Assembly (NCBI RefSeq): GCF_004801305.1
Contig: NZ_SSOD01000015.1
Span: 62,001-126,000, forward strand
Length of the DNA stretch: 64,000 nt
DNA from: Pseudothauera rhizosphaerae
GTDB lineage: Bacteria > Pseudomonadota > Gammaproteobacteria > Burkholderiales > Rhodocyclaceae
Reading direction: 5' to 3'
The position numbers and the translations under genes are program-made. Positions within the stretch are counted from its first letter, which is position 1, and every line of letters begins with the position of its first letter. A model generated the notes under the pieces. It did not search any database and was not told the DNA's origin. It saw nothing but the letters and a program-made list of their open reading frames with translations. This document shows positions 8,199 through 16,852 of this stretch, in pieces.

Positions 8199-10229
8199 AT
8201 GCACACCCCGCCCCAGCCCGGCATCGCCACCCAGCCCCGCGAGGCGATCAAGCGCGACGGCCGCCGCGCCCCCTTCGACGCCGCCAAGATCCGCTCCGCA
8301 CTGCGCCGTGCAGGTAGAGCCACCGGCGAATACGGCGACGACGAGGCGGCCCGCCTCACCGACCGCGTGCTGCGCGTGCTGGCCCACCGCTTCGGCCGGC
8401 ACTCTGTCGCCATCGAGCAGATCCAGGACCTGGTCGAGGAAACCCTGATCGCCGACGGCTTTCTCGCCACCGCGCGCGCCTACATCGTCTACCGCGAGCA
8501 GCACGCCGCGCTGCGCGGCGAGCGCAGCGTGCAGGTGGACGTGGAAGCCTCGGTCAACGAATACCTCAGCCGCGCCGACTGGCGGGTCAATGCCAACGCC
8601 AACCAGGGCTATTCGCTGGGCGGACTGATCCTCAACGTGGCCGGCAAGGTCACCGCCAACTACTGGCTGTCCCACGTCTATCCGCCCGAGGTGGGCGCGG
8701 CGCACCGGGAGGGCGACCTCCACATCCACGACCTGGACATGCTGTCCGGCTACTGCGCGGGCTGGTCCCTGCGCACCCTGCTGCACGAGGGACTGAACGG
8801 CGTGCCGGGCAAGGTCGAGGCCGGGCCGCCCAAGCACATGTCCAGCGCAGTGGGGCAGATCGTGAACTTCCTCGGCACCATGCAGAACGAATGGGCGGGG
8901 GCGCAGGCGTTCTCGTCCTTCGATACCTACATGGCGCCCTTCGTGCGCAAGGACGGCATGCGCTACGAGGAAGTCCGCCAGCACATCCAGGAACTGATCT
9001 ACAACCTCAACGTGCCCTCGCGCTGGGGCACGCAGACGCCCTTCACCAACCTCACCTTCGACTGGACCTGCCCGGACGACCTGAAGGAGCAGATCCCCAT
9101 CATCGCCGGCGAGGAAATGCCCTTCGCCTACGGCGAGCTGCAGGCCGAGATGGACATGATCAACCGCGCCTACATCGAGGTCATGTCCGCGGGCGACGCC
9201 AGGGGCCGGGTGTTCACCTTCCCCATCCCCACCTACAACATCACTCCGGACTTCCCGTGGGAGTCGGACAACGCCGCGCGCCTGTTCGACATGACGGCGA
9301 AGTACGGCCTGCCCTACTTCCAGAACTTCGTCAATTCCGAGCTGCAGCCCAACATGGTGCGTTCCATGTGCTGCCGTCTGCAGCTCGACCTGCGCGAACT
9401 GCTCAAACGCGGCAACGGCCTGTTCGGCAGCGCCGAACAGACCGGCAGCCTGGGCGTGGTGACGATCAACTGCGCGCGCCTGGGGCACCTCTTCCGCGGC
9501 GACGAGGCCGGACTGTTCGCCCGCCTCGACCGCCTGCTGGAAATCGGCCGCGACAGCCTGGAGATCAAGCGCAAGCTGATCCAGCGCCTGATGGACCAGG
9601 GCCTGTTCCCCTACACCAAGCGCTACCTGGGCACGCTGCGCAATCACTTCTCCACGCTGGGCGTGAACGGCATCAACGAACTGATCCGCAACTTCAGCGC
9701 CGGCGCCGAGGACATCACCACCGAACGGGGCCACGCCTTCGCCCTGCGCCTGCTCGACCACGTGCGCGGGCGCATCACCGCCTTCCAGGAGGAGACCGGC
9801 CACCTGTACAACCTGGAAGCCACGCCGGCCGAGGGCACCACCTACCGCTTCGCCCGCGAGGACCGCAAGCGCTGGCCGGACATCCTGCAGGCCGGCACCG
9901 CCGAACAGCCCTACTACACCAACTCCTCGCAACTGCCGGCCGGCTTCACCGACGACCCCTTCGAGGCCCTCGCACGCCAGGAAACCCTGCAGGCCAAGTA
10001 CACCGGCGGCACCGTGCTGCACCTCTACATGGGCGAACGCCTGTCCAGCGGCGAGGCGTGCAAGCGCTTGGTGCGCCGCGCGCTGGAAAACTTCCGCCTG
10101 CCCTACATCACCGTGACGCCCACCTTCTCCATCTGCCCGGTGCACGGCTACCTGGCCGGCGAGCACGCCTTCTGCCCGAAGTGCGACGAGGAACGCCTGG
10201 CCGCCAAGCGGGCGCGGCTGGCGGCCTGA
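8199..10229 (+). CDS. nrdD: Anaerobic ribonucleoside-triphosphate reductase, large part lacking the glycyl-radical loop
   Basis: Class III reductase of 676 residues making dNTPs without oxygen. It has an N-terminal ATP-cone (KRDGRRAPFDAAKIRSAL), the NrdD core with HIHDLDMLSGYCAGWSL and the cysteine pair in MVRSMCCRLQLD, and a C-terminal zinc-type motif CPVHGYLAGEHAFCPKCD. The ATG at 8199 is preferred over GTG 8190 because GAGGTGA lies just before it. The odd feature is the end: the protein stops some 20 residues after the zinc motif, without the RVxGY loop that holds the radical glycine. That loop is found in the next small gene. A repeat-filled gap of 205 bp separates the two. nrdG follows, so the three genes probably form one operon. 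Confidence 0.93.
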   Translation: MHTPPQPGIATQPREAIKRDGRRAPFDAAKIRSALRRAGRATGEYGDDEAARLTDRVLRVLAHRFGRHSVAIEQIQDLVEETLIADGFLATARAYIVYREQHAALRGERSVQVDVEASVNEYLSRADWRVNANANQGYSLGGLILNVAGKVTANYWLSHVYPPEVGAAHREGDLHIHDLDMLSGYCAGWSLRTLLHEGLNGVPGKVEAGPPKHMSSAVGQIVNFLGTMQNEWAGAQAFSSFDTYMAPFVRKDGMRYEEVRQHIQELIYNLNVPSRWGTQTPFTNLTFDWTCPDDLKEQIPIIAGEEMPFAYGELQAEMDMINRAYIEVMSAGDARGRVFTFPIPTYNITPDFPWESDNAARLFDMTAKYGLPYFQNFVNSELQPNMVRSMCCRLQLDLRELLKRGNGLFGSAEQTGSLGVVTINCARLGHLFRGDEAGLFARLDRLLEIGRDSLEIKRKLIQRLMDQGLFPYTKRYLGTLRNHFSTLGVNGINELIRNFSAGAEDITTERGHAFALRLLDHVRGRITAFQEETGHLYNLEATPAEGTTYRFAREDRKRWPDILQAGTAEQPYYTNSSQLPAGFTDDPFEALARQETLQAKYTGGTVLHLYMGERLSSGEACKRLVRRALENFRLPYITVTPTFSICPVHGYLAGEHAFCPKCDEERLAAKRARLAA

Positions 10230-10259
10230 TCAACGATGCTCCATTACCTGCACGGTTTT

Positions 10260-10411
10260 CTCCCTCCCCCCTCGCGGGGGAGGGCCGGGGAGAGGGGGCG
10301 CCCCGCAGGGGCGTGAAGCGGGCCGTGCCATTGTGAAACCCCACCCCAGCCCCGTACGCCCCCTCTCCCCAACCCCTCTCCCGCGAGGGGAGAGGGGCTC
10401 CCGATTTGCCC
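10260..10411. repeat. Palindromic GC-rich repeat block A (REP-like), between the two nrdD parts
   Basis: Two inverted copies of a palindromic motif (CCTCTCCC...GGGAGAGG type arms around CGCG), at about 10260-10300 and 10361-10407, face each other. The left copy is followed by CGCCCCGCAGGGGCGTGAAG, a companion hairpin that recurs in block C. The family occurs in at least seven intergenic places between 10 and 24 kb. It lies exactly between the truncated nrdD and its glycyl-radical gene. Confidence 0.8.
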
Positions 10412-10434
10412 CTTCCAACCACAAGGAATCCATC

Positions 10435-10632
10435 ATGAACCTGCACACCGCCACCGAAACCCGCCACCTCGCCGACCCCGTCACCCTCAGCGACGACGAG
10501 CGCCAGCCCTGCGAGGTATGGACCCGCGTCATGGGCTACCACCGCCCGGTCGCCAGCTTCAACACCGGCAAGAAGGGCGAGCACGCCGAACGGCGCTTCT
10601 TCGCCGAGCACCGCTGCGGCCTCGGCGGCTGA
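10435..10632 (+). CDS. Separate glycyl-radical domain of anaerobic ribonucleotide reductase
   Basis: Small protein of 65 residues consisting almost entirely of the part missing from the large NrdD: ERQPCEVWTRVMGYHRPV followed by SFNTGKKGEHAERRFF. In class III reductases the glycine in RVxGY (here Gly34) carries the stable radical made by NrdG. The gene has its own ATG and a good ribosome-binding site (AAGGA, 7 bases upstream), so it is an expressed unit and not a stranded 3' fragment. It lies 205 bp after nrdD and 13 bp before nrdG. By analogy with the GrcA/YfiD radical cofactor of pyruvate formate-lyase, it should dock on the large subunit to rebuild the active site. The split is seen in sequence; trans-complementation is inference. 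Confidence 0.85.
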   Translation: MNLHTATETRHLADPVTLSDDERQPCEVWTRVMGYHRPVASFNTGKKGEHAERRFFAEHRCGLGG

Positions 10633-10645
10633 TCTCCGCTGCGGC

Positions 10646-11251
10646 ATGGACGCTCTGCGCGTGGGCGGCCTGACGCCGCTCACCACCATCGACTTTCCCG
10701 GCCGGCTGGCCGCGGTGGTGTTCTGCCAGGGCTGCCCGTGGCGCTGCGGCTACTGTCACAACCCGCACCTGATCCCGGCCGGCGCGCCGCCCGCGCTGCG
10801 CTGGGACGAGGTGCTCGCCTTCCTCGGCCGCCGCCGCGGCCTGCTCGACGGCGTGGTGTTCTCCGGCGGCGAGCCGACCCTGCAGGCGGCGCTGCCGGAG
10901 GCCCTGCGCGAGGTGCGCGCGCAGGGCTTCGAGACCGCGCTGCACACCGCCGGCATGTACCCGGAACGCCTGGCCGCGGTGCTGCCGCTGCTCGACTGGG
11001 TAGGGCTGGACGTCAAGGCCCCGGCCGAACACTACGACGCCGTCACCGGCACGCCCGGCAGCGGCGAACGGATGGCGCAATCCCTCGACCTGCTGCTCGC
11101 CAGCGGCGTCGATCACGAATGCCGCACCACCTGGCACCCGGGGCTGTTCGGCGAGGACGAACTCGACCGCCTGGATGCCGGACTGAAGCAGCGCGGCGTG
11201 CGGCGCTGGCAAGTGCAGGACTGCCGCCTGGATTCGATACGGTCAGGTTAG
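10646..11251 (+). CDS. nrdG: Anaerobic ribonucleotide reductase activating protein (radical SAM)
   Basis: Radical-SAM activase of 201 residues that installs the glycyl radical using S-adenosylmethionine and a 4Fe-4S cluster. The cluster motif is CPWRCGYC near residue 30 (CxxxCxxC), after GGLTPLTTIDFPG, and SGGEPTLQ is the SAM-binding GGE motif. The closest type is the pflA-like NrdG that acts on NrdD proteins with an RVMGY loop, agreeing with the small gene just upstream. It starts 13 bp after that gene and is co-transcribed from the FNR-controlled promoter, as far as the layout shows. A pair of palindromic repeats follows the stop. Confidence 0.93.
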   Translation: MDALRVGGLTPLTTIDFPGRLAAVVFCQGCPWRCGYCHNPHLIPAGAPPALRWDEVLAFLGRRRGLLDGVVFSGGEPTLQAALPEALREVRAQGFETALHTAGMYPERLAAVLPLLDWVGLDVKAPAEHYDAVTGTPGSGERMAQSLDLLLASGVDHECRTTWHPGLFGEDELDRLDAGLKQRGVRRWQVQDCRLDSIRSG

Positions 11252-11261
11252 GCCCGGATAG

Positions 11262-11395
11262 CCCCTCTCCCCTCGCGGGAGAGGGGTTGGGGAGAGGGGG
11301 AGCGGTGCCAGACTGCCACGAAACCTTCTTGCGCCCTTGCAGAGCGCCCCTCTCCCCGGCCCTCTCCCGCAAGGGGAGAGGGAGAAAAGCGGTGC
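11262..11395. repeat. Palindromic GC-rich repeat block B
   Basis: Two copies of the same REP-like palindrome as block A (about 11262-11300 and 11346-11386) in opposite orientation with a 45-bp spacer. They fill the gap between convergent nrdG and the 2H phosphoesterase-like gene and could act as a bidirectional transcription stop. Confidence 0.78.
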
Positions 11396-11406
11396 CTGGA
11401 TGGCCG

Positions 11407-12084
11407 TCAACAGGAAAACGGCAAGGCATCGTGCCAGCGCAGCATGCCGCTGGCGAAGTCGTAGTCGGCGATGCGCGCGAGCGGCCCGCCGATGTCCGCG
11501 GCGGCGTAGCCGAACAGGCCGATGCCACCGACGCGCAGGCGCAGTGCAGCGCCGGGCGCGAAGCTCGCCAGGCGCGGGCGCACGGCCTCGGCCGGCCAGG
11601 CGTCGGCGTACAGACCGACGGTGACGTGCGGCGTGTAGCGCCCGTCCGGCCGGTTGAGGTCGCCGGCGGCCAGGCAGGCGCGCAGCGCGGCGATCCGCCC
11701 GTCCGTGTCGTTCACCGTGAGGTAGGGGGCGGACGCGAAGCTGTCCAGCGCGCCGATGCCGATCTCGAAGGGCGCCGGACGCGCGGCGCGCAGTGCCGCC
11801 AGTTGGGCTTCCAGCGCCGCGGCGCCGAAATCGTCCGCATGCCGCGGTTCTGCACTGGGAAAGCCGCACAGGCTCAGCGTGACGTGGGGCTGGCGGCGGT
11901 AGCCGTCGAGCAGCAATCCGTCCAGATGCGCCTGCGCTGCGTGCATCCGCTGTTGCAGCGCCGGTACGTCCACATCCAGCGCCCACAGCGCGTAGCGCGG
12001 CCGGCCCCGATGCCATTCGGCGAAGTCGCGCCGCACGTTGCGGACGCAGCGGCTGCCGGGCGGGAGGTCGGGATGGGTGCTCAT
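11407..12084 (-). CDS. 2H phosphoesterase superfamily protein (2'-5' RNA ligase-like)
   Basis: Protein of 225 residues with two HxT motifs, QPHVTLSLCGF near residue 65 and TPHVTVGLYADAW near residue 150. These are the paired catalytic signatures of the 2H phosphoesterase superfamily, which includes RNA 2',3'-cyclic phosphodiesterases and 2'-5' RNA ligases. The order of motifs and length agree. There is no signal peptide, so it acts in the cytoplasm. The substrate is unknown. It is monocistronic on the minus strand, divergent from the cobalamin operon. The start at 12084 gives MSTHPDLPPG; a longer frame upstream has no homologous look. Confidence 0.75.
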   Translation of the reverse strand: MSTHPDLPPGSRCVRNVRRDFAEWHRGRPRYALWALDVDVPALQQRMHAAQAHLDGLLLDGYRRQPHVTLSLCGFPSAEPRHADDFGAAALEAQLAALRAARPAPFEIGIGALDSFASAPYLTVNDTDGRIAALRACLAAGDLNRPDGRYTPHVTVGLYADAWPAEAVRPRLASFAPGAALRLRVGGIGLFGYAAADIGGPLARIADYDFASGMLRWHDALPFSC

Positions 12085-12178
12085 GGCGCGCGATGATAGC
12101 CGGCAGCCGCAGGTTTTTCCGAACCACGGACTATCGCACTGGCGTGACACCCGGAAATTCCGCCGCCGGGTGCCCATG

Positions 12179-12184
12179 TATAAT
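12179..12184 (+). promoter_or_regulatory. -10 element of the cobalamin uptake operon
   Basis: A perfect TATAAT stands about 9 bp before the first conserved base of the riboswitch, so transcription would begin right at the aptamer. The matching -35 is weak. Confidence 0.6.
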
Positions 12185-12189
12185 CCGCC

Positions 12190-12375
12190 CCGTTACAGGT
12201 GCCGCCACGGGGTTCTCCCTGGCGGTTAAACGGGAAAGCGGTGCGTCTCGCCCACGGGACAATTCCGCTGCTGCCCCCGCAACGGTAAGCGAGTGCGGGC
12301 GCGCCACGATGCCACTGGGTTCATCCCGGGAAGGCGGCGCGTCAAGACTTGCGAGCCCGGAGACCGGCCTGCGAC
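12190..12375 (+). ncRNA. Cobalamin riboswitch (AdoCbl/B12 aptamer)
   Basis: All hallmark blocks of the cobalamin riboswitch appear in order: a 5' P1 strand near 12193, GGTTAAACGGGAA at 12224, a GGTGCG block, the B12-box core CTGCCCCCGCAACGGTAAGC near 12270, GCCACTGGGT, CCCGGGAAGGCG near 12325 and GAGCCCGGAGACCGGCC near 12352. It lies directly in front of btuB and is expected to reduce btuB expression when adenosylcobalamin is plentiful. About 118 bases of leader (12376-12493) follow, enough for an expression platform; I did not see an obvious U-tailed terminator there. Confidence 0.93.
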
Positions 12376-12493
12376 GACACGCGGAAGTGCCACGGGGTGG
12401 TGGCGCTGGCTGTTGCAGCCTGCCGATTCCCCTGCGCATTTCTTCATCAATGCACACCGGCATGCGGGGACGCCTGCCGAAAAGGGGAAGACG

Positions 12494-14314
12494 ATGCATC
12501 CACGCCTGAAGCCGCTGGGGGCCCTGCTGCCGCTGCTGTTCTCCACCAATCTGCACGCCGAGGCGACCGCCGATCCGGTGGTCGTCACCGCGACGCGCCA
12601 GGAAGCGCGCGTATCCGAAGTCCTTGCCGACGTGACGGTCATCGAGCGCGAGGAGATCGAGCGCAATGCGGCCGGCACCATCGTAGACCTGCTGGCGCGG
12701 CAGTCCGGCATCCAGATCGCCACCAACGGCGGGCCGGGCACGACGGCCAGTCTCTACGTGCGCGGCGCCCGCCCCGACCAGACCAAGGTGCTGGTGGACG
12801 GCCTGCCGATCAACTCGCTGGACCTCACGGGTTCGCCGCTGCGCTATCTGCCGCTCGCCGACGTCGAACGCATCGAGATCCTGCGTGGCCCGGCCTCCAC
12901 GCTGTACGGCGCCGACGCGGTCGGTGGCGTCATCCAGATCTTCACGCGCCGGGGCACGCCGGGCCTGAAAGCCGACGGGTTCATCGGCTACGGCACCCAG
13001 GACAGCTTCCAGGCCAATGCGGGCATTTCCGGCGGCGACGAACACTGGCGCTTCCGCCTCGAAGGCAGCCACGCGAAGTCCGACAGCATTTCCGCCCAGA
13101 AGCACGCCACCAGCCAGGACGCCGACGACGACGCCTACCGCAACAGCGGCGGCGCCGCCTCGCTGTCCTTCCTCCCCGCCCGCGGCCATGAACTGGGCCT
13201 CATCTACCGCCAGAACGAGGGCCGTACCCATTACGACAGCGGCAACGTGCCGGCGAACGGCACCTTCGACGCCTACGTGGATTTCCGCAGCAAGCAGTGG
13301 CAGCTCTTCTCCAGCAACCGGTTCACCGACAACTGGACCAGCAAGCTGCAGTACGGCCAGACCACCGACTGGCAGAAGAACTATGCGTCTTGGGCGCCGG
13401 ACGGCAGCTACCTGGAGACGGAAAACCGCCTGCTGAGCTGGCAGAACGACATCGCCCTGCCTCTCGGCAGGGCCTTGCTGGGCGCCGAGCGTCTCGAACA
13501 GGAGGCCGCCCCGCGGGACAGCTTCGTCGGCGACGACGAGGCCACCAACGATTCCGTGTTCGCCGGATGGACGGGCAGCCTGGATTCGCACCGGTGGCAG
13601 TTGAGCGCGCGCCATGACGACCATTCCCAGTTCGGCGACAAGAGCACCTATGCCGTCGCCTACGGCTACCAGTTCACGCCCCAATGGCGCGTGCATGCCA
13701 GCTACGGCACGTCCTTCAAGGCCCCCTCGCTCTACCAGCTCTACGACCAGTGGTCCGGCAACGCGGAGCTGAAACCGGAGGAAGGCAAGAACCGCGAGGC
13801 GGCACTCATCTGGGAGAGCGGCAACCAGTCCGCCTCGGTGACCTGGTACCTCAACCGGGTCGAGAACATGATCGACTGGTCCTTCTCCACTTACACCTAC
13901 CAGAACGTGTCCAGGGCAAGGCTCGAAGGCGTCACCCTCGCCTACGCCGGCCAGTTCGGCGACTGGGGCCTGAACGCCGCCTACGACTGGCTGGATGCGA
14001 CCGACGAGGACACGGACCTGCGCCTGGGCCGCCGCGCCCGCCACAAGGCGGTCGTGGGCGTCACGAAGAGCTGGGGGCCGCTGGCAACCGGCGTCGAATG
14101 GGTCGGAGCCAGCAGCCGCTACGACACCAACGCGGAAACCGGGCGTCTGGGCGGATACGGCCTGGTCAACCTGACTGCGCGCTACGCCGTCAGCAAGGCC
14201 CTGGCCGTGGAAGGCCGCATCAACAACCTGTTCGACAAGGACTACGAACTGGCGCAGGGCTACAACACCCTCGGCTTCAATGCCTTCGTCGGTGTCCGCT
14301 ACACGCCGCGGTAA
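12494..14314 (+). CDS. btuB: TonB-dependent vitamin B12 outer-membrane transporter
   Basis: Outer-membrane receptor of 606 residues. A short signal peptide ending near LHA is followed by the TonB box DPVVVTATR, a plug domain with LYVRGARPDQTKVLVDGLPIN and ILRGPASTLYGADAVGGVIQI, then a 22-strand-type barrel ending in the aromatic-terminated strand FNAFVGVRYTPR. The family imports cobalamin into the periplasm using TonB energy. ATG 12494 has AGGGGAAG upstream. The riboswitch immediately before it and the BtuFCD genes behind it fix the substrate. The TonB that serves it is not in this operon; the tonB gene at 59 kb is placed with the secretion cluster. Confidence 0.95.
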   Translation: MHPRLKPLGALLPLLFSTNLHAEATADPVVVTATRQEARVSEVLADVTVIEREEIERNAAGTIVDLLARQSGIQIATNGGPGTTASLYVRGARPDQTKVLVDGLPINSLDLTGSPLRYLPLADVERIEILRGPASTLYGADAVGGVIQIFTRRGTPGLKADGFIGYGTQDSFQANAGISGGDEHWRFRLEGSHAKSDSISAQKHATSQDADDDAYRNSGGAASLSFLPARGHELGLIYRQNEGRTHYDSGNVPANGTFDAYVDFRSKQWQLFSSNRFTDNWTSKLQYGQTTDWQKNYASWAPDGSYLETENRLLSWQNDIALPLGRALLGAERLEQEAAPRDSFVGDDEATNDSVFAGWTGSLDSHRWQLSARHDDHSQFGDKSTYAVAYGYQFTPQWRVHASYGTSFKAPSLYQLYDQWSGNAELKPEEGKNREAALIWESGNQSASVTWYLNRVENMIDWSFSTYTYQNVSRARLEGVTLAYAGQFGDWGLNAAYDWLDATDEDTDLRLGRRARHKAVVGVTKSWGPLATGVEWVGASSRYDTNAETGRLGGYGLVNLTARYAVSKALAVEGRINNLFDKDYELAQGYNTLGFNAFVGVRYTPR

Positions 14315-14369
14315 GGTGTTCGGCCGGCACCGCCGCGCGTGGCGGTGCCGGTGCGCATCGGGCGAGGCC

Positions 14370-15146
14370 ATGCGGCGCTCCTTCTCCTGCCTGCTGCTGG
14401 GCGCCTCCCTGTGCCTGTCCTCCCCGGCCGGCGCCATGCCGGCGCAGCGCATCGTCTCCCTGGACCTGTGCACCGACTGGATGCTGGCCCGCTACGCGGA
14501 CCCCGCCCGGGTCGCAGCCCTTTCCCCCATGCACCGCCGGTTCCCGGTGGCCTGGCTGGACGCCGGCTGGCCGGCGCACGACGGCAGCCTGGAACGCATT
14601 CTCGAACTGCGGCCCGACCTGGTGATCACCGGCGAATACAACGCGCTGCAACTGCGCGGCCGGCTGCAGACGCTGGGCGTGCGCGTCGAGATCCTGCCGC
14701 TGCCGACGACCCTCGCGGCGGTCGGCGAGTACGAACGGCGCCTGCTCGCCCTGGTCGGCCGCTCCGATACGCCGCCCAGCGCCGCGCCACCGCCGAAGCC
14801 CGGCCCGCATCCCCCGAAGCGCCTGCTGCTGCTCGGCGCCAACGGCATCGGCACCGGACGCGGCACCTTCGAGGACGGCATCCTGGAGCGTGCCGGCTGG
14901 ACCAACTACCTGCGCGACGAAGGCTATGTCCGCCTCGACCTGGAACGGATCGCGACCGACCCGCCGGACGCCGTGCTGTGGGCCGCGCCGGCCAGCCAGG
15001 CGCTGGCCAACCGCTTCGCGGAACACCCCGTCCTGCGCCGCACGGTCCCGCCGGAACGCTGGCTCGCCACCGACTACTGGCGCTGGCAGTGCCCCGGCCC
15101 GTGGACCTGGGAACTCGTCGGGCAGTTGAACCGATGGCTCGACTGA
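14370..15146 (+). CDS. btuF: Cobalamin ABC transporter periplasmic binding protein
   Basis: Periplasmic binding protein of 258 residues with a signal peptide (about residues 1-22, ending GAM) and the BtuF/FhuD-like start PAQRIVSLDLCTDWMLARYA. DLVITGEY is the typical segment in the N-terminal lobe, and NYLRDEGYVRLDLERI in the C-terminal lobe. It would bind B12 delivered by BtuB and hand it to BtuCD. The ATG at 14370 is preceded by GCGAGG. It starts 55 bp after btuB, and its end overlaps the permease start by 13 bases. Inner-membrane attachment is not indicated. Confidence 0.88.
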   Translation: MRRSFSCLLLGASLCLSSPAGAMPAQRIVSLDLCTDWMLARYADPARVAALSPMHRRFPVAWLDAGWPAHDGSLERILELRPDLVITGEYNALQLRGRLQTLGVRVEILPLPTTLAAVGEYERRLLALVGRSDTPPSAAPPPKPGPHPPKRLLLLGANGIGTGRGTFEDGILERAGWTNYLRDEGYVRLDLERIATDPPDAVLWAAPASQALANRFAEHPVLRRTVPPERWLATDYWRWQCPGPWTWELVGQLNRWLD

Positions 15147-16120
15147 CGCTGCCGCTGCTCCTCGCCGCCGTCTGCGGCGTGGCCTTTCTTTCGCTCGCCA
15201 GCGGATCGACAGCGGTCGCCGTCCTGGCCGGGCTGCGGGACTGGCTGCTCGGCATCAACAGCGCGGCGGCGATGGTGATCGGCGAAATCCGCCTGCCGCG
15301 CACCTTGTTGTCGCTCGCCGTCGGCGCCGCGCTCGGGCTCTCCGGTGCGGCGCTGCAGGGCCTGCTGAGGAATCCGCTGGCCGATCCCGGCCTCACCGGT
15401 GCCAGCCAGGGGGCCGCCCTGGGCGCCGCGGTGGTGTTCTATTTCGGCCTCTTCCCCGCGGCCGGCGAGGCGGCGCCCGCGCTGGCCGGCCTGCTCGGGG
15501 CCGGCGCGGCGCTGCTGCTGATGCTCACGCTGGCCGGTTCGGCCCGGCCATCGCTGGTGATCCTGGCCGGGCTGGCGATTTCCACGCTGGCCGGCGCGGC
15601 GCTGGCCACGGTGCTGAATTTCGCCCCCAATCCCTTCGCCATGCAGGAGCTGGTGTTCTGGCTGCTCGGCTCGGTCTCCGACCGCGGCCTGGACCATCTG
15701 GCCTTCCTGCTGCCGGCGCTGGCGCTCGGCGGCCTGCTGGTCTGGCGCCAGCGCCGCCTGCTGGCGGCCTTGAGCCTGGGCGAGGAGGTCGCCCGGAGCA
15801 TGGGCTTCACCCTCACCCGCGGCAGCCGCCTGGTGGTGCTCGGCACGGCGCTGCTGGTCGGCTCCTCGGTGGCGATCGCCGGCAGCATCGGTTTCGTCGG
15901 CCTGCTGGTGCCCCACCTCGTCCGCCCGCTGGTGGACCATCGCCCCGACCGCCTGCTGCTGCCCTCGGCCGCGGCCGGCGCCGCGCTGGTCTGCCTGGCC
16001 GACGTGTGCGTGCGCCTGCTGCCGCCCGGACGGGAAATCAAGCTCGGCGTGCTGACCTCGCTCCTCGGCGCGCCGCTGTTCATCTGGCTGGTGTGGAAGG
16101 ATCGCCGGCGATGGCTCTGA
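15134..16120 (+). CDS. btuC: FecCD-type ABC permease for cobalamin
   Basis: Inner-membrane permease of 328 residues with about nine to ten hydrophobic segments. RLPRTLLSLAVGAALGLSGAALQGLLRNPLADPGLTG is the classic start of the FecCD family and GFVGLLVPHLVRPL a conserved coupling segment. It forms the BtuC2D2 pore for B12. The ATG at 15134 overlaps the btuF stop, and the gene's end overlaps btuD by 10 bases, so translation of the three is coupled. Long overlapping frames that start within btuF in the same frame are not proteins. Confidence 0.92.
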   Translation: MARLTLPLLLAAVCGVAFLSLASGSTAVAVLAGLRDWLLGINSAAAMVIGEIRLPRTLLSLAVGAALGLSGAALQGLLRNPLADPGLTGASQGAALGAAVVFYFGLFPAAGEAAPALAGLLGAGAALLLMLTLAGSARPSLVILAGLAISTLAGAALATVLNFAPNPFAMQELVFWLLGSVSDRGLDHLAFLLPALALGGLLVWRQRRLLAALSLGEEVARSMGFTLTRGSRLVVLGTALLVGSSVAIAGSIGFVGLLVPHLVRPLVDHRPDRLLLPSAAAGAALVCLADVCVRLLPPGREIKLGVLTSLLGAPLFIWLVWKDRRRWL

Positions 16121-16839
16121 TCGACGTCCGCGGCCTCGACCTGCCGCCGCGCCTGGCCGGAGTCTCCTTTTCGCTCGAAGCCGGCGAAATGCTCGGCGTG
16201 ATCGGCCCCAACGGCTCGGGCAAATCGACCCTGCTGCATTGCCTGGCCGGCCTGCTGCCCTGCCGGGGCGGGATCGATTTCGACGGCCGGCCGGCGGATG
16301 CCCTGCCGCCCCGGCAGCGGGCGCGCAGCATCGGCCTGCTGCCGCAGACCTGCGACAGCGCCTGGTCGCTGAGCGTGGAGGACGTCGTCGCCCTGGGCCG
16401 GCTGCCGTGGGACGACCGGGACGAAGGAGCGATGCGCCTCGCCATGCAGCAGACCGGCGTCGAAGCGTTCCGGCACAGGAAGGTCGACCACCTGTCCGGC
16501 GGCGAACGGGCCCGCGTGTGGCTGGCCCGGGTGCTCGCCGGCCGGCCCCGGCTGCTGCTCGCCGACGAGCCCATCGCCAGCCTCGACCTCTATCACCAGC
16601 GCAGCGTCATGGAAACCCTGCGGCGCTACGCCGATGCGGGCAACGGCGTCGTCATCGCCATCCACGATTTCAGCCTGGCCGCGCGCTACTGCGACCGGCT
16701 CTGCCTGATGCACGGCGGCCGGCTCGACGCCTTCGGCACGCCGGCCGAAGTGCTGACCGAAAACCGCCTGACGCGGGTCTTCCGGGTTCCGGTCCATGTG
16801 GACCTGGCGGCCCGCCCGCCGGTGATCACCACCCAATGA
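16111..16839 (+). CDS. btuD: ABC transporter ATPase for cobalamin
   Basis: ATPase of 242 residues with Walker A GPNGSGKST (near residue 31), Q-loop LLPQTC, signature LSGGERARVWLARVLAG, Walker B RLLLADEP and the switch histidine in VVIAIHDFSLA. Energises B12 import through BtuC. It overlaps the permease gene by 10 bases and is followed after 13 bp by the adenosyltransferase-like gene, with a clear AAGGAG ribosome site in between. Confidence 0.92.
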   Translation: MALIDVRGLDLPPRLAGVSFSLEAGEMLGVIGPNGSGKSTLLHCLAGLLPCRGGIDFDGRPADALPPRQRARSIGLLPQTCDSAWSLSVEDVVALGRLPWDDRDEGAMRLAMQQTGVEAFRHRKVDHLSGGERARVWLARVLAGRPRLLLADEPIASLDLYHQRSVMETLRRYADAGNGVVIAIHDFSLAARYCDRLCLMHGGRLDAFGTPAEVLTENRLTRVFRVPVHVDLAARPPVITTQ

Positions 16840-16852
16840 AGGAGCGCGACCC

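Noticed and set aside
10230-10434. A programmed or accidental frameshift joining nrdD to its radical domain
   Set aside because: Over 200 bp of repeats with stops separate them, and the small gene has its own start codon and ribosome-binding site.
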